Translations under genes and position numbers: made by a program | Notes under the pieces: generated by a model | What the model was told of the DNA's origin: nothing | The model's input: only the letters and a program-made list of their open reading frames with translations | Database searches by the model: none | Source of the DNA: Corynebacterium stercoris | GTDB lineage: Bacteria; Actinomycetota; Actinomycetes; Mycobacteriales; Mycobacteriaceae | Reading direction: 5' to 3' | DNA length: 64,000 bases | Assembly: GCF_024160105.1 (NCBI RefSeq) | Contig: NZ_JAMFTQ010000008.1 | Location: 18,959-82,958, forward strand | Shown: one piece after another, positions 18,108 through 25,826 of the stretch | Layout: each line of letters begins with the position of its first letter | Numbering within the stretch: position 1 is the first letter of the stretch

Positions 18108-19127
18108 CTAGCTGCGTTGGCGGCGCCGGCGCCTGAACACGATCCCCGCTGCTGCGACGACGGCCGCGGGGATCACGTATGCGCGCGCCATCTTGCGCAT
18201 CGAGCGGTAGTCGCGCACCAGCCACCCTTGAGCTTTCGCGTGCCGACGCAAGTCCCGATCCGGGTTGATCGCCACCGGCGAGCCCACCATCTCAAGCATC
18301 GGGAGGTCATTGATGCTGTCCGAGTAGGCGGTGCACTTGGCCAAATCCAGCCGCTGGATCGCCGCGAGCGCCGCCACGGCGTGCTTCTTGCCGGGGCCGT
18401 GGAGGATGTCGCCCACCAGGCGGCCCGTGAACACGCCGTTCTCCTCCTCGGCCACGGTGCCCAGTGCGCCGGTGAAGCCGAGCCGCTCTGCAAGCGCCTG
18501 TCCGATCTGGACCGGCGTCGCGGACACGAGCCATACCTGCTGGCCTGCGGCGATGTGCATCGCCGCCAGCTCGATCGTCTCCTCATAGGCTTTGTTCAGC
18601 ATCTGCCGGTCGACGATGTCTTTGCACAGCGCCTTGAGCTCTTCCACCGACTTCCCCTTCACGATGCTTAGGGCTTGCTCGCGCCCCGACGCAATATCGT
18701 CGGCGTTCTCGGAACCGGAGACGCGGTAGCGAATCTGTTTGACCAGGGCGGGCACGAGCTCGCGCATTGGGATGTAGCGTCGCTTCGCCAGCTCTTCGGC
18801 GAGCAGGATCAGGGAGGAGCCCTGGACCAGCGTGTTGTCGATGTCGAAGAACGCGGCCGCGCCGGCATCCTGCGGCACGTCCGGGTCCGGCTGCGTCAGC
18901 TTCGGGCGCCCCGCGGTGGCGAACGCCCCGCCCACGGAGTCGACGCCGGTGGAGAAATCGGCGATGTCGATGCCGAAGGTCTCCTGGATCGCAGCGGCGG
19001 CGGCGGCTTCGCCGGCGGCGCGCTGCGTGGTTTCGTCGATAGGCGGCAGCGCGAGGTCCTCGAAGAAACGGCGCAGGTTGCCGTGCGAGACGGACCAGTG
19101 AGCGAGCAATTCGTTGGGCTCGGCCAT
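18108..19127 (-). CDS. HAD-family phosphatase, SerB1-like, membrane-anchored
   Basis: HAD-IB hydrolase of 339 residues with motif I AFFDIDNTLVQGSS (DxDNT), motif II LVSATPVQIG, lysine region GPGKKHAV and motif III YSDSINDLPML. The C-terminal 22 residues are hydrophobic then RRRRRQRS, a tail anchor. About 90 residues precede the HAD domain. Syntenic with Rv0505c (serB1) of mycobacteria; phosphoserine phosphatase activity is commonly assigned but lysophospholipid or other substrates are possible. It is divergent from the glutaredoxin-like gene. Confidence 0.85.
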   Translation of the reverse strand: MAEPNELLAHWSVSHGNLRRFFEDLALPPIDETTQRAAGEAAAAAAIQETFGIDIADFSTGVDSVGGAFATAGRPKLTQPDPDVPQDAGAAAFFDIDNTLVQGSSLILLAEELAKRRYIPMRELVPALVKQIRYRVSGSENADDIASGREQALSIVKGKSVEELKALCKDIVDRQMLNKAYEETIELAAMHIAAGQQVWLVSATPVQIGQALAERLGFTGALGTVAEEENGVFTGRLVGDILHGPGKKHAVAALAAIQRLDLAKCTAYSDSINDLPMLEMVGSPVAINPDRDLRRHAKAQGWLVRDYRSMRKMARAYVIPAAVVAAAGIVFRRRRRQRS

Positions 19128-19207
19128 GCGGGGGCAACTGCCTTTCTCCGGGTGTTAGCGTCTTAGGGGTACGCGTGGTCATGGTACCGCGAGAAGGAGG
19201 TCCCACG

Positions 19208-19444
19208 GTGCGGTTGGTTGAGTTGATGGTGCGCGAGACGTGCGGGTCGTGTGCGAGGGTGGCTGAGCAGATTGCTCCGATCGTCGGCACGCATGATGCC
19301 CGGCTGGTGCTCGTGGACGTGGACAGCGACCCCGAGCTCGCCGCGGAGTTTGGCGACCGTGTGCCGGTGGTGTGCATCGACGGGGAGGAGTTCGCCTGCT
19401 GGGAGGTGGATAACGCGGAGCTGGCGGCGGAACTTGCCCGCTAG
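19208..19444 (+). CDS. Glutaredoxin-like protein
   Basis: Protein of 78 residues with a thioredoxin-fold pattern: LMVRETCGSCARV carrying a C-x-x-C pair (Cys12, Cys15) and the cis-proline region VPVVCIDG. DUF836/glutaredoxin-like, as Rv0508. Start GTG at 19208 has GGAGG eight bases upstream, better than the in-frame upstream codon at 19175. It precedes hemA by 44 bases; in mycobacteria the same neighbour is conserved, hinting at a redox link with glutamyl-tRNA reductase. Confidence 0.85.
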   Translation: MRLVELMVRETCGSCARVAEQIAPIVGTHDARLVLVDVDSDPELAAEFGDRVPVVCIDGEEFACWEVDNAELAAELAR

Positions 19445-19488
19445 CGGGGTATCCTTTAGTTTGATATGCACCGAAACGGAGGGATTGC

Positions 19489-20802
19489 GTGAGCGTACTC
19501 GTCGTGGGGATGTCCCACAGGTCAGCGCCGGTATCGTTGCTTGAGCGGCTGAGTATGGATGACGCGGTGCAGCACCACACCAGTGAAGCGCTGCTGAAGC
19601 AGCCCTCCGTGTCCGAGGCGATGATCATCTCCACCTGCAACCGCCTCGAGATTTACGCGATGACGAACGCGTTCCACGCCGGCGTGCAGGACGTGCTCGA
19701 AGTGCTCTCCGATATTTCTGGGGTGTCCGAGGCGGAGTTGCGCACCTATCTTTATGTGCGCTACGCCGACGCCGCCGCGGAGCACATGCTCACCGTCGCT
19801 TCTGGCCTGGACTCGATGGTGGTGGGGGAGCAGCAGATCATCGGCCAGGTGCGCACCTCCTACCTGGATGCCGCCGAACGCGGCACCGTGGGCCCGACGC
19901 TGCACCTGCTCGCGCAAACCGCGCTGCACACCGGCAAACGCGTGCACACGGAAACGGGCATTGACGACGCCGGCAATTCCATGGTCACCTTCGCCCTCGA
20001 CGAGGCGCTGAAGGTGCTCGGCGCGGAGTCTTTCGAGGGCAAGACGGCGCTGGTGCTGGGTGCCGGCGCGATGAGCTCGCTCGCGGCGACGCAGCTGGGC
20101 AAGCGCGGAGTAGCGAAGCTGATCATCGCCAACCGCACCCGTTCGCGCGCGGAGCGGTTGGCGGAGCACGCCCGCGAGGCCGGGGTGCCGGCGGAGGTCG
20201 TGGACTTCAACGCCCGCGCCGGGGCCGTAGCCAGAGCGGACATTACTGTCTCCGCCACGGCATCCGACGGCTTCACCATCACCGCCGAGGACCTCTCCGG
20301 CCCGGCCGTGCTCGTGGACTTGTCGCTGCCGCGCGACATTGCGGATGACGTTTCGCTGCGCGACGGCGTGCACCTCATCAACATCGAATACCTGCACACC
20401 ACCCGCGGCGGCATGTCCGGCCAGGACGCCTCCGCGCTCGAGGCGGCGGAGCGCATCGTCGCCGAAGAAGTTGAGGCGTTCAGCGCGCAGCAGCGCGTGC
20501 GCGACGTCGCCCCGGCGGTGGCGAAGCTGCGCCAAACGGCGAGCGAGGTCCAGGACCTCGAGCTGGAGCGCCTCCGTGCGAAGCTCGCCCACGTGGACGA
20601 TGACGACTTCGAGCAGATCACCCGCGCGGTGAAGAGGATCGTGGACAAGCTCCTGCACACCCCGACGGTGAAGATCAAGGAGCTCGCCGCCTCCGACGAG
20701 GCCGTGCGCGTGGATGCGGTCATCGAGCAGCTCTTCGGGCTGGATCGCGCCGCCATCGCCGTCGATGCCCAGCGGCTGCCGCTGCCGCAAGAACTGAACT
20801 AG
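19489..20802 (+). CDS. hemA: Glutamyl-tRNA reductase
   Basis: First committed step of C5 tetrapyrrole synthesis: reduces Glu-tRNA to glutamate-1-semialdehyde with NADPH. The 437-residue protein has the catalytic Cys50 in [20 protein letters not shown], the Rossmann segment [22 protein letters not shown] and a C-terminal dimerisation helix. GTG start with GGAGG upstream. It heads hemA-hemC-hemD-hemB. This gene is haem-regulated in some corynebacteria, but I see no operator I could name. Confidence 0.96.
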   Translation: MSVLVVGMSHRSAPVSLLERLSMDDAVQHHTSEALLKQPSVSEAMIISTCNRLEIYAMTNAFHAGVQDVLEVLSDISGVSEAELRTYLYVRYADAAAEHMLTVASGLDSMVVGEQQIIGQVRTSYLDAAERGTVGPTLHLLAQTALHTGKRVHTETGIDDAGNSMVTFALDEALKVLGAESFEGKTALVLGAGAMSSLAATQLGKRGVAKLIIANRTRSRAERLAEHAREAGVPAEVVDFNARAGAVARADITVSATASDGFTITAEDLSGPAVLVDLSLPRDIADDVSLRDGVHLINIEYLHTTRGGMSGQDASALEAAERIVAEEVEAFSAQQRVRDVAPAVAKLRQTASEVQDLELERLRAKLAHVDDDDFEQITRAVKRIVDKLLHTPTVKIKELAASDEAVRVDAVIEQLFGLDRAAIAVDAQRLPLPQELN

Positions 20803-20836
20803 CCGCGTGCTGCGCACGCAAGATAAAGGAGTCCTC

Positions 20837-21733
20837 ATGTTGCGGATCGGCACCCGCGGATCCCACTTGGCCACCACCCAGTCCGGACACGTGCGCGACG
20901 CGATCACCGCCGCCGGGCACGAGGCCGAGCTGCAGATCGTGACCACCCCCGGCGACCTCTCCCAGGCTCCCGTCGAGCGCATCGGCGTGGGCGTGTTCAC
21001 GTCCGCGCTGCGCGACGCGCTCTTCGACGGCACCGTCGACATCGCCGTCCACTCCTTCAAGGACCTCCCCACCGCGCCCGAACCGCGCGCGCACCTCATC
21101 GTGCCTGCGCGCGAGGACAACCGGGAGGCGCTCATCGCCCGCGACGGCATGCGTTTCGACGATCTCCCCCACGGCGCCCGCGTGGGCACCTCCGCCCCGC
21201 GGCGCGTGTCGCAGCTCCGCGCGCTGCGCCCCGACCTGGACATTCGCCCGCTGCGCGGCAACATCGAGACCCGCATGGGGTATGTGGAGAAGGGCGACCT
21301 GGACGCGATCATCCTCGCCTTCGCGGGCTTGAGCCGCGGCGGCTACGCCGAGCGCGCCACCGAGGTGTTCGCGCCCGAGGTGCTCATGCCGGCGCCGGCG
21401 CAGGGCGCGCTGGCGGTTGAGTGCTGCTCTGACGACGAGGCCACCCGCGCCGTGATCGACCCGCTGTGCTGTGCCAACTCCTACGCCTGCGCGGCGGCGG
21501 AGCGCCGCGTGCTGGCCACGCTCGAAGCTGGCTGCACGGCGCCGGTTGCGGCGTACGCGACGATCGATGCCGGGTCCATCACCCTCACCGCCGGCGTCTA
21601 CGCCCTCGACGGCAGCGGCCAGCTGGTGGAAACGCAGCGCGGCACCGACGCGGACTCGCTGGGTGTGGAGGTCGCGGAGGCGCTGCTTGAGCGCGGCGCG
21701 GCGGAACTCATGCGCGAGCCGGCCGAGGGCTAA
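20837..21733 (+). CDS. hemC: Hydroxymethylbilane synthase (porphobilinogen deaminase)
   Basis: Polymerises four porphobilinogens to hydroxymethylbilane. The 298-residue protein has [39 protein letters not shown] and the dipyrromethane-cofactor cysteine in LEAGCTAPV (about Cys233). ATG at 20837 with AAAGGAG upstream, 34 bases after hemA. Confidence 0.96.
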   Translation: MLRIGTRGSHLATTQSGHVRDAITAAGHEAELQIVTTPGDLSQAPVERIGVGVFTSALRDALFDGTVDIAVHSFKDLPTAPEPRAHLIVPAREDNREALIARDGMRFDDLPHGARVGTSAPRRVSQLRALRPDLDIRPLRGNIETRMGYVEKGDLDAIILAFAGLSRGGYAERATEVFAPEVLMPAPAQGALAVECCSDDEATRAVIDPLCCANSYACAAAERRVLATLEAGCTAPVAAYATIDAGSITLTAGVYALDGSGQLVETQRGTDADSLGVEVAEALLERGAAELMREPAEG

Positions 21734-21750
21734 GCTGCTTAGCTCTTTTT
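21730..21750 (+). terminator. Short weak hairpin with T run after hemC
   Basis: CTAAG-CTG-CTTAG overlaps the hemC stop and is followed by CTCTTTTT. The stem is only five pairs, so at most partial termination. The rest of the 140-base hemC-hemD gap contains CCACTTTAAGGTGG, a near-palindrome at about 21766, of unknown function. Confidence 0.35.
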
Positions 21751-21873
21751 GGTTTCAAGCGCTATCCACTTTAAGGTGGAGATACCATACGTCTTTTCGG
21801 TCTCGGCGTTACGGCGGGCCTGCGGGCTCCGCGTCGCCGGGATCACTCATTCGTGCCATAGAAAAGTGGTTCC

Positions 21874-23610
21874 ATGACATCGCCCTCTACCACGCGCCCG
21901 CCGGGGAAGGTCATCTTCGTCGGTGCGGGCCCGGGCAACCCTGACCTGCTCACCATCCGCGCTCGCGAGGTATTGGAATCCAATGCTATCGCGTTGGTGG
22001 ATCCGGAAGTGTCTCAGGGGGTCCGAAACGTCGTCGCCGCGCAGCTGCCGGTCCCGCAAACCAAGCTGGAGCAGGCGAAAGCCGAGTACGAAGCGATGGT
22101 TGCCGAGGCCAAAGAGGCCGGTGCCCGCCGCAAGCCAGCGAAGCCGGAAGATCCGACGGCTGCGGAGCTGGTTGAGGTTGAGACTGGTGAGGGTGCGATC
22201 GTCGACAAGCTCCAGGATGCTCTGGAGGCCTCCGCCGAGGCGATCGAGCGCGGCGAGGCCGGGGACGGCGATGTTATCCGCCTCGTGTGCGGCAACCCGC
22301 TGACCAGGGATTCCGTGATGGCTGAGGTGTCCGCCGTGGCCGCCGCCGGCCTGGAGTTCCAGGTGGTGCCGGGCATGTCCCTGCCGTCGACGGTGCCGTC
22401 GTTCGCCGGCATTGCGCTGGGCTCCACGTATACCGAGACTGACCTGGCCAACGAGTCCGTGGATTGGGATCAGCTGGCCACCGCCCCGCAGCCGCTGGTG
22501 TTCCAGGCTGCGCAGGAGCACCTCGCGGAGATGGCGGACCAGCTCATGCAGCGCGGCTTCGCCGGCTCCACCCCGGTGACGGTGACCACGCACGGCACGA
22601 CCCGCCTGCAGCGCACCTTCGATGCCACGCTGCAGACCGTGGCCAAGCTCGACGCGGACCTCTCCGGCGCGCTGGTGGTCACCCTCGGCACGATTGCCGA
22701 CGAAAGGGCCAAGTACTCCTGGTGGGAGAACCGCCCCCTCTACGGCTGGCGCGTGCTCGTGCCGCGCGCGAAGGAGCAGGCAGGGCCGATGAACGCCCGC
22801 CTGAGCTCCTACGGTGCGATTCCGCAGTCGGTACCGACGATCTCGATGGAGCCCCCGCGCAACCCCGCGCAGATGGACCGCGCGATCAAGGGCATCGTGG
22901 AGGGCCGCTACCAGTGGGTCGTGTTCACATCCACCAACGCTGTCGACGCGGTGTGGGACAAGTTCGAGGAGCTTGGCCTCGACGCGCGCTCCTTCGCAGG
23001 CGTGCACCTGGCAGCGGTGGGGCAAAAGACTGCCGACGCCGTCCGCGCCCGCGGCATGTTCCCGGAGGTGCTGCCGCACCGCACCAAGCAGAACGCAGCC
23101 GGCCTGGTCGAGGTGTTCCCCGAGTACGTCGAGGACATCGACCCGGTGTCCCGCGTGCTGCTGCCGCGCGCCGACCTGGGCACCGACGTGCTTGTCGACG
23201 GTCTCGTGGAGAAGGGCTGGGAAGTCGACGACGTGGTGGCCTACCGCACCGTCCGCGCCGCCCCTCCCGCGCCCGAGGTGCGCGACATGATCAAGACCGG
23301 CGGCTTCGACGCCGTGTGCTTCACCAGCGCATCCACCGTGAAGAACCTGGTGGGCATCGCGGGCAAGCCGCACCAGCGCACCATCATCGCCTGCATCGGC
23401 CCGATGGCCGCGGCAGAGGCTCGCGAGCAGGGCTTGCGTGTCGACGTTGTCCCCGAGGTCGCCGACGTGCCGCACCTGGTCGACGCGCTGGCCGCCCACG
23501 TGGCGGAGCTGCGCGCAGCCGGCCAGCTGCCGCCGCCGCGCAAGAAGCGCCGCGCGCGCCGCAAGCCTGCCGCCGCTGCGGACTCCGCGGACTCCACGGA
23601 CGGCGAGTAG
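21874..23610 (+). CDS. hemD: Fused SUMT-like domain and uroporphyrinogen-III synthase
   Basis: Protein of 578 residues. Residues about 10-250 resemble uroporphyrinogen-III C-methyltransferase (VGAGPGNPDLLTIRA for SAM binding, VVPGMSLPSTVPSFAGIAL, TTHGTT). Residues about 285-550 are uroporphyrinogen-III synthase (VLVPRAKEQ, FTSTNAVDAVW, LPRADLGTDVL, CFTSASTVKN). A basic C-terminal tail PPPRKKRRARRK follows. The same fusion occurs in mycobacteria (Rv0511). The SUMT domain carries CGNPLTRDS where active enzymes usually have GGDPFVFGR, so methyltransferase activity is doubtful while HemD activity should be retained. Confidence 0.93.
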   Translation: MTSPSTTRPPGKVIFVGAGPGNPDLLTIRAREVLESNAIALVDPEVSQGVRNVVAAQLPVPQTKLEQAKAEYEAMVAEAKEAGARRKPAKPEDPTAAELVEVETGEGAIVDKLQDALEASAEAIERGEAGDGDVIRLVCGNPLTRDSVMAEVSAVAAAGLEFQVVPGMSLPSTVPSFAGIALGSTYTETDLANESVDWDQLATAPQPLVFQAAQEHLAEMADQLMQRGFAGSTPVTVTTHGTTRLQRTFDATLQTVAKLDADLSGALVVTLGTIADERAKYSWWENRPLYGWRVLVPRAKEQAGPMNARLSSYGAIPQSVPTISMEPPRNPAQMDRAIKGIVEGRYQWVVFTSTNAVDAVWDKFEELGLDARSFAGVHLAAVGQKTADAVRARGMFPEVLPHRTKQNAAGLVEVFPEYVEDIDPVSRVLLPRADLGTDVLVDGLVEKGWEVDDVVAYRTVRAAPPAPEVRDMIKTGGFDAVCFTSASTVKNLVGIAGKPHQRTIIACIGPMAAAEAREQGLRVDVVPEVADVPHLVDALAAHVAELRAAGQLPPPRKKRRARRKPAAAADSADSTDGE

Positions 23611-23630
23611 GTCGCTCACTGGGCTGGTCC

Positions 23631-23636
23631 TAAGAT
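23631..23636 (+). promoter_or_regulatory. hemB -10 hexamer
   Basis: TAAGAT ends seven bases before the ATG at 23644, the leaderless spacing seen throughout this window. It overlaps an earlier in-frame ATG at 23635, which is therefore unlikely to be the start. Confidence 0.5.
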
Positions 23637-23643
23637 GGGGCGC

Positions 23644-24705
23644 ATGGTGTTGGAACCGCAGACCCCCCAGGATCCCCAGCTCGACGCACAGCAGGATTAC
23701 GGCCTGCTGCGCCGCCCTCGCCGCCTGCGCCAGAACCCGCAGCTGCGGGCGCTGGCGGCGGAGACCCGCCTCGACCCGGCGGACTTCATCCTCCCGCTCT
23801 TCGTGGCCGACGGCATTACGGAGCGCCGCGAGATCAGCTCCATGCCGGGGGTGTACCAGCACACCCCGGACAGCCTGAAGGCGATCTGCCACGAGGCCCT
23901 CGAGGCCGGCGTGACCTGCGTCGATCTCTTCGGTGTGCCGCTGGACGAGGACAAGGATGCCACCGGCTCCGTCGCATGGGACGAGGACGGGGTGCTTAAC
24001 CGGAACCTGCGCCTGCTGCGCGAGGAGTTCGGCGACGACCTGCTCATCATGGCGGACACCTGCCTCGATGAGTTCACTGACCACGGCCACTGCGGCGTAG
24101 TCACCACAGACCGCTGGGGCCGCGAGGTGGTGGACAACGACGCCACCCTGCCGCTCTACCGCGACATGGCGCTCGCCCAAGCCCGCGCCGGTGCCCACAT
24201 TGTGAGCCCGTCCGGCATGATGGACGGCCAGGTCGCCGTGATCCGCGAGGCGCTCGACGCCGAGGGGTTCCAGGACGTGGCCATCATGGCCTACTCGGCG
24301 AAGTACGCCTCCAAGTTCTTCGGCCCGTTCCGCGACGCGGTCGGCTCCTCCCTCAAGGGGGATCGCCGCACCTACCAGCAGGATCCGGCCAACATCCGCG
24401 AGTCCCTCCTGGAGACGCAGCTGGACATCGACGAGGGCGCCGACTTCGTCATGGTCAAGCCCGCCCTGCCGTACCTGGATGTGCTGACCAAGGTGGCGGA
24501 GATGTCTCCGGTGCCGGTGGCCGCGTACCAGGTCAGCGGCGAGTACGCGATGCTCAAGGCGGCGGGCCTCAACGGCTGGATCGACTTCGAGCCGACGATG
24601 ATGGAGGCGCTCATCTCCATCAAGCGCGCCGGCGCGGACCAGATTCTCACCTACTACGCCATCGAGGCGGCGCGGGAGATCACCTCCGGGCGGGCCAATG
24701 GTTAG
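23644..24705 (+). CDS. hemB: Porphobilinogen synthase (5-aminolevulinate dehydratase)
   Basis: Condenses two 5-aminolevulinates to porphobilinogen. The 353-residue protein has two active-site lysines in SAKYASKFFGPFRDA and MVKPALPYLD. The metal site reads DTCLDEFTDHGHCG: the first and third cysteines of the zinc type are kept while the middle one is Asp, a hybrid between zinc and magnesium types. Start chosen at 23644 by the upstream TAAGAT. The last eight bases overlap the next gene. Confidence 0.95.
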   Translation: MVLEPQTPQDPQLDAQQDYGLLRRPRRLRQNPQLRALAAETRLDPADFILPLFVADGITERREISSMPGVYQHTPDSLKAICHEALEAGVTCVDLFGVPLDEDKDATGSVAWDEDGVLNRNLRLLREEFGDDLLIMADTCLDEFTDHGHCGVVTTDRWGREVVDNDATLPLYRDMALAQARAGAHIVSPSGMMDGQVAVIREALDAEGFQDVAIMAYSAKYASKFFGPFRDAVGSSLKGDRRTYQQDPANIRESLLETQLDIDEGADFVMVKPALPYLDVLTKVAEMSPVPVAAYQVSGEYAMLKAAGLNGWIDFEPTMMEALISIKRAGADQILTYYAIEAAREITSGRANG

Positions 24706-25300
24706 CCTCCCGCCCGTGAACCCCAATTCGGGCAGTCGTGTGGAACCGGCGGCTGTGAAAGAGCCGTCGAAAAGCAATGGTGCCCCGGAGTCCGTGCGCT
24801 ACATGCTGGTTTGTTGGGCGGTGATGATCGCCGGCGAGCTGCTGCACCAGATCCTCACCGTTATTTCGGCGGTGCTGGATCCCTCGCCGCTGAAGGAGTC
24901 GGCGCGCAGCGCGGCCAAGGCGCGGGGGCAGGACATTACCGACGCAATGCTCAACACCGGCGTGTGGACGTCGGTGGCAATCATGGCGCTGATCCAACTC
25001 GCGTTCCTCGGGCTGTTCACCGCAGCCCTGGTGGCGCTGGCGCGGCGGAAGAAGTGGGCGCCGAACGCGCGCCGGGTACTGCAGATCTTCTCCATTTTCT
25101 TCGCGTTGCGGGCGCTCGCGCTGTTCATGATGCGCCCGGCATCGACTGCCGTGCCGATCGCGTTCTACGCTTTCGACGGCATTATCCAGATCATCCTCGC
25201 CGTGGCGGGCGTGTTGGGCTTGTTCTACGCTTCCCAGAAGGAGACGCTCGACTACCTGCCCGGCGATGAACCGCCGCGCGGGCGTGCGGGCGGCGCGTAA
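24698..25300 (+). CDS. Four-helix membrane protein of the hem cluster
   Basis: Protein of 200 residues with about four membrane segments (YMLVCWAVMIAGELLHQIL, VAIMALIQLAFLGLFTAALVAL, IFSIFFALRALALFMM, IIQIILAVAGVLGLFYA). It overlaps hemB by eight bases and so is co-translated with it. I recognise no domain; similar small membrane proteins sit here in other corynebacteria. A GCTTNNCGACG-class word (24765) lies near its 5' end. Confidence 0.75.
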   Translation: MVSLPPVNPNSGSRVEPAAVKEPSKSNGAPESVRYMLVCWAVMIAGELLHQILTVISAVLDPSPLKESARSAAKARGQDITDAMLNTGVWTSVAIMALIQLAFLGLFTAALVALARRKKWAPNARRVLQIFSIFFALRALALFMMRPASTAVPIAFYAFDGIIQIILAVAGVLGLFYASQKETLDYLPGDEPPRGRAGGA

Positions 25301-25324
25301 CCCGCAAGAAGGAGCGTTTCGGAC

Positions 25325-25819
25325 ATGGCAGGCATGTTTCCGACGATGGTGGCGGACCCGAACGACAGGAACCGCCGCTACACGGACGGACCCGCGGAGG
25401 CGTGGCCCGAGTCGCTGCGCATCGGCTACTGGCTGGTGCTGCTCGCCGCGATTGTGATGCTGTTGACCAGCATGCTCATGTTCAAGGTGGGCGTGCCGGC
25501 GGAGATTGACCCGGACCTGCGCGGGTCCTTCACCTCGAACATGCGCATCGTTGCCGTGGGCAACATCGTGCTCGCGCTGGCGCTCGCGGCGTTCGCGTCC
25601 TACTTCGAGCGCGGCTCCAAGAACGCGCGCCGCTGGGCGTCCGGGATGATCGGCCTGACCATTTTCCTGAACTTCGCCGGCTTCTACGTGGGCGTGAGCG
25701 GCTGGTCCGCGTTCGTGATCGTGGTGCTGCTCGGTCTGGCGGTGTTCTTCATGTTCCGCCCCGCCGCGAACGCGTTTGTGGATCACCGCAGCGGCGACCT
25801 CTGGCAAGGCGTGGAGTAG
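25325..25819 (+). CDS. Small membrane protein of the hem cluster
   Basis: Protein of 164 residues with four predicted membrane helices and short loops (IGYWLVLLAAIVMLLTSML first, FVIVVLLGLAVFFMF last). GAAGGAG lies ten bases before the ATG. Seven bases separate it from the P-type-ATPase-like gene, so they share a transcript. No function can be read from the sequence; it and the previous gene may be partners of that protein. Confidence 0.75.
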   Translation: MAGMFPTMVADPNDRNRRYTDGPAEAWPESLRIGYWLVLLAAIVMLLTSMLMFKVGVPAEIDPDLRGSFTSNMRIVAVGNIVLALALAAFASYFERGSKNARRWASGMIGLTIFLNFAGFYVGVSGWSAFVIVVLLGLAVFFMFRPAANAFVDHRSGDLWQGVE

Positions 25820-25826
25820 CGCCGCC

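Noticed and set aside
23635..23637. ATG at 23635 as the hemB start
   Set aside because: It lies within the TAAGAT -10; the ATG at 23644 is correctly spaced.
21847..24777. A 976-codon open frame on the minus strand opposite hemD and hemB
   Set aside because: High G+C suppresses stop codons in shadow frames; the protein is low-complexity Arg/His/Val without any domain, while the plus strand encodes hemD and hemB with all their motifs. The same applies to other long shadow frames, for example 2364-4226 plus and 4388-5746 plus.
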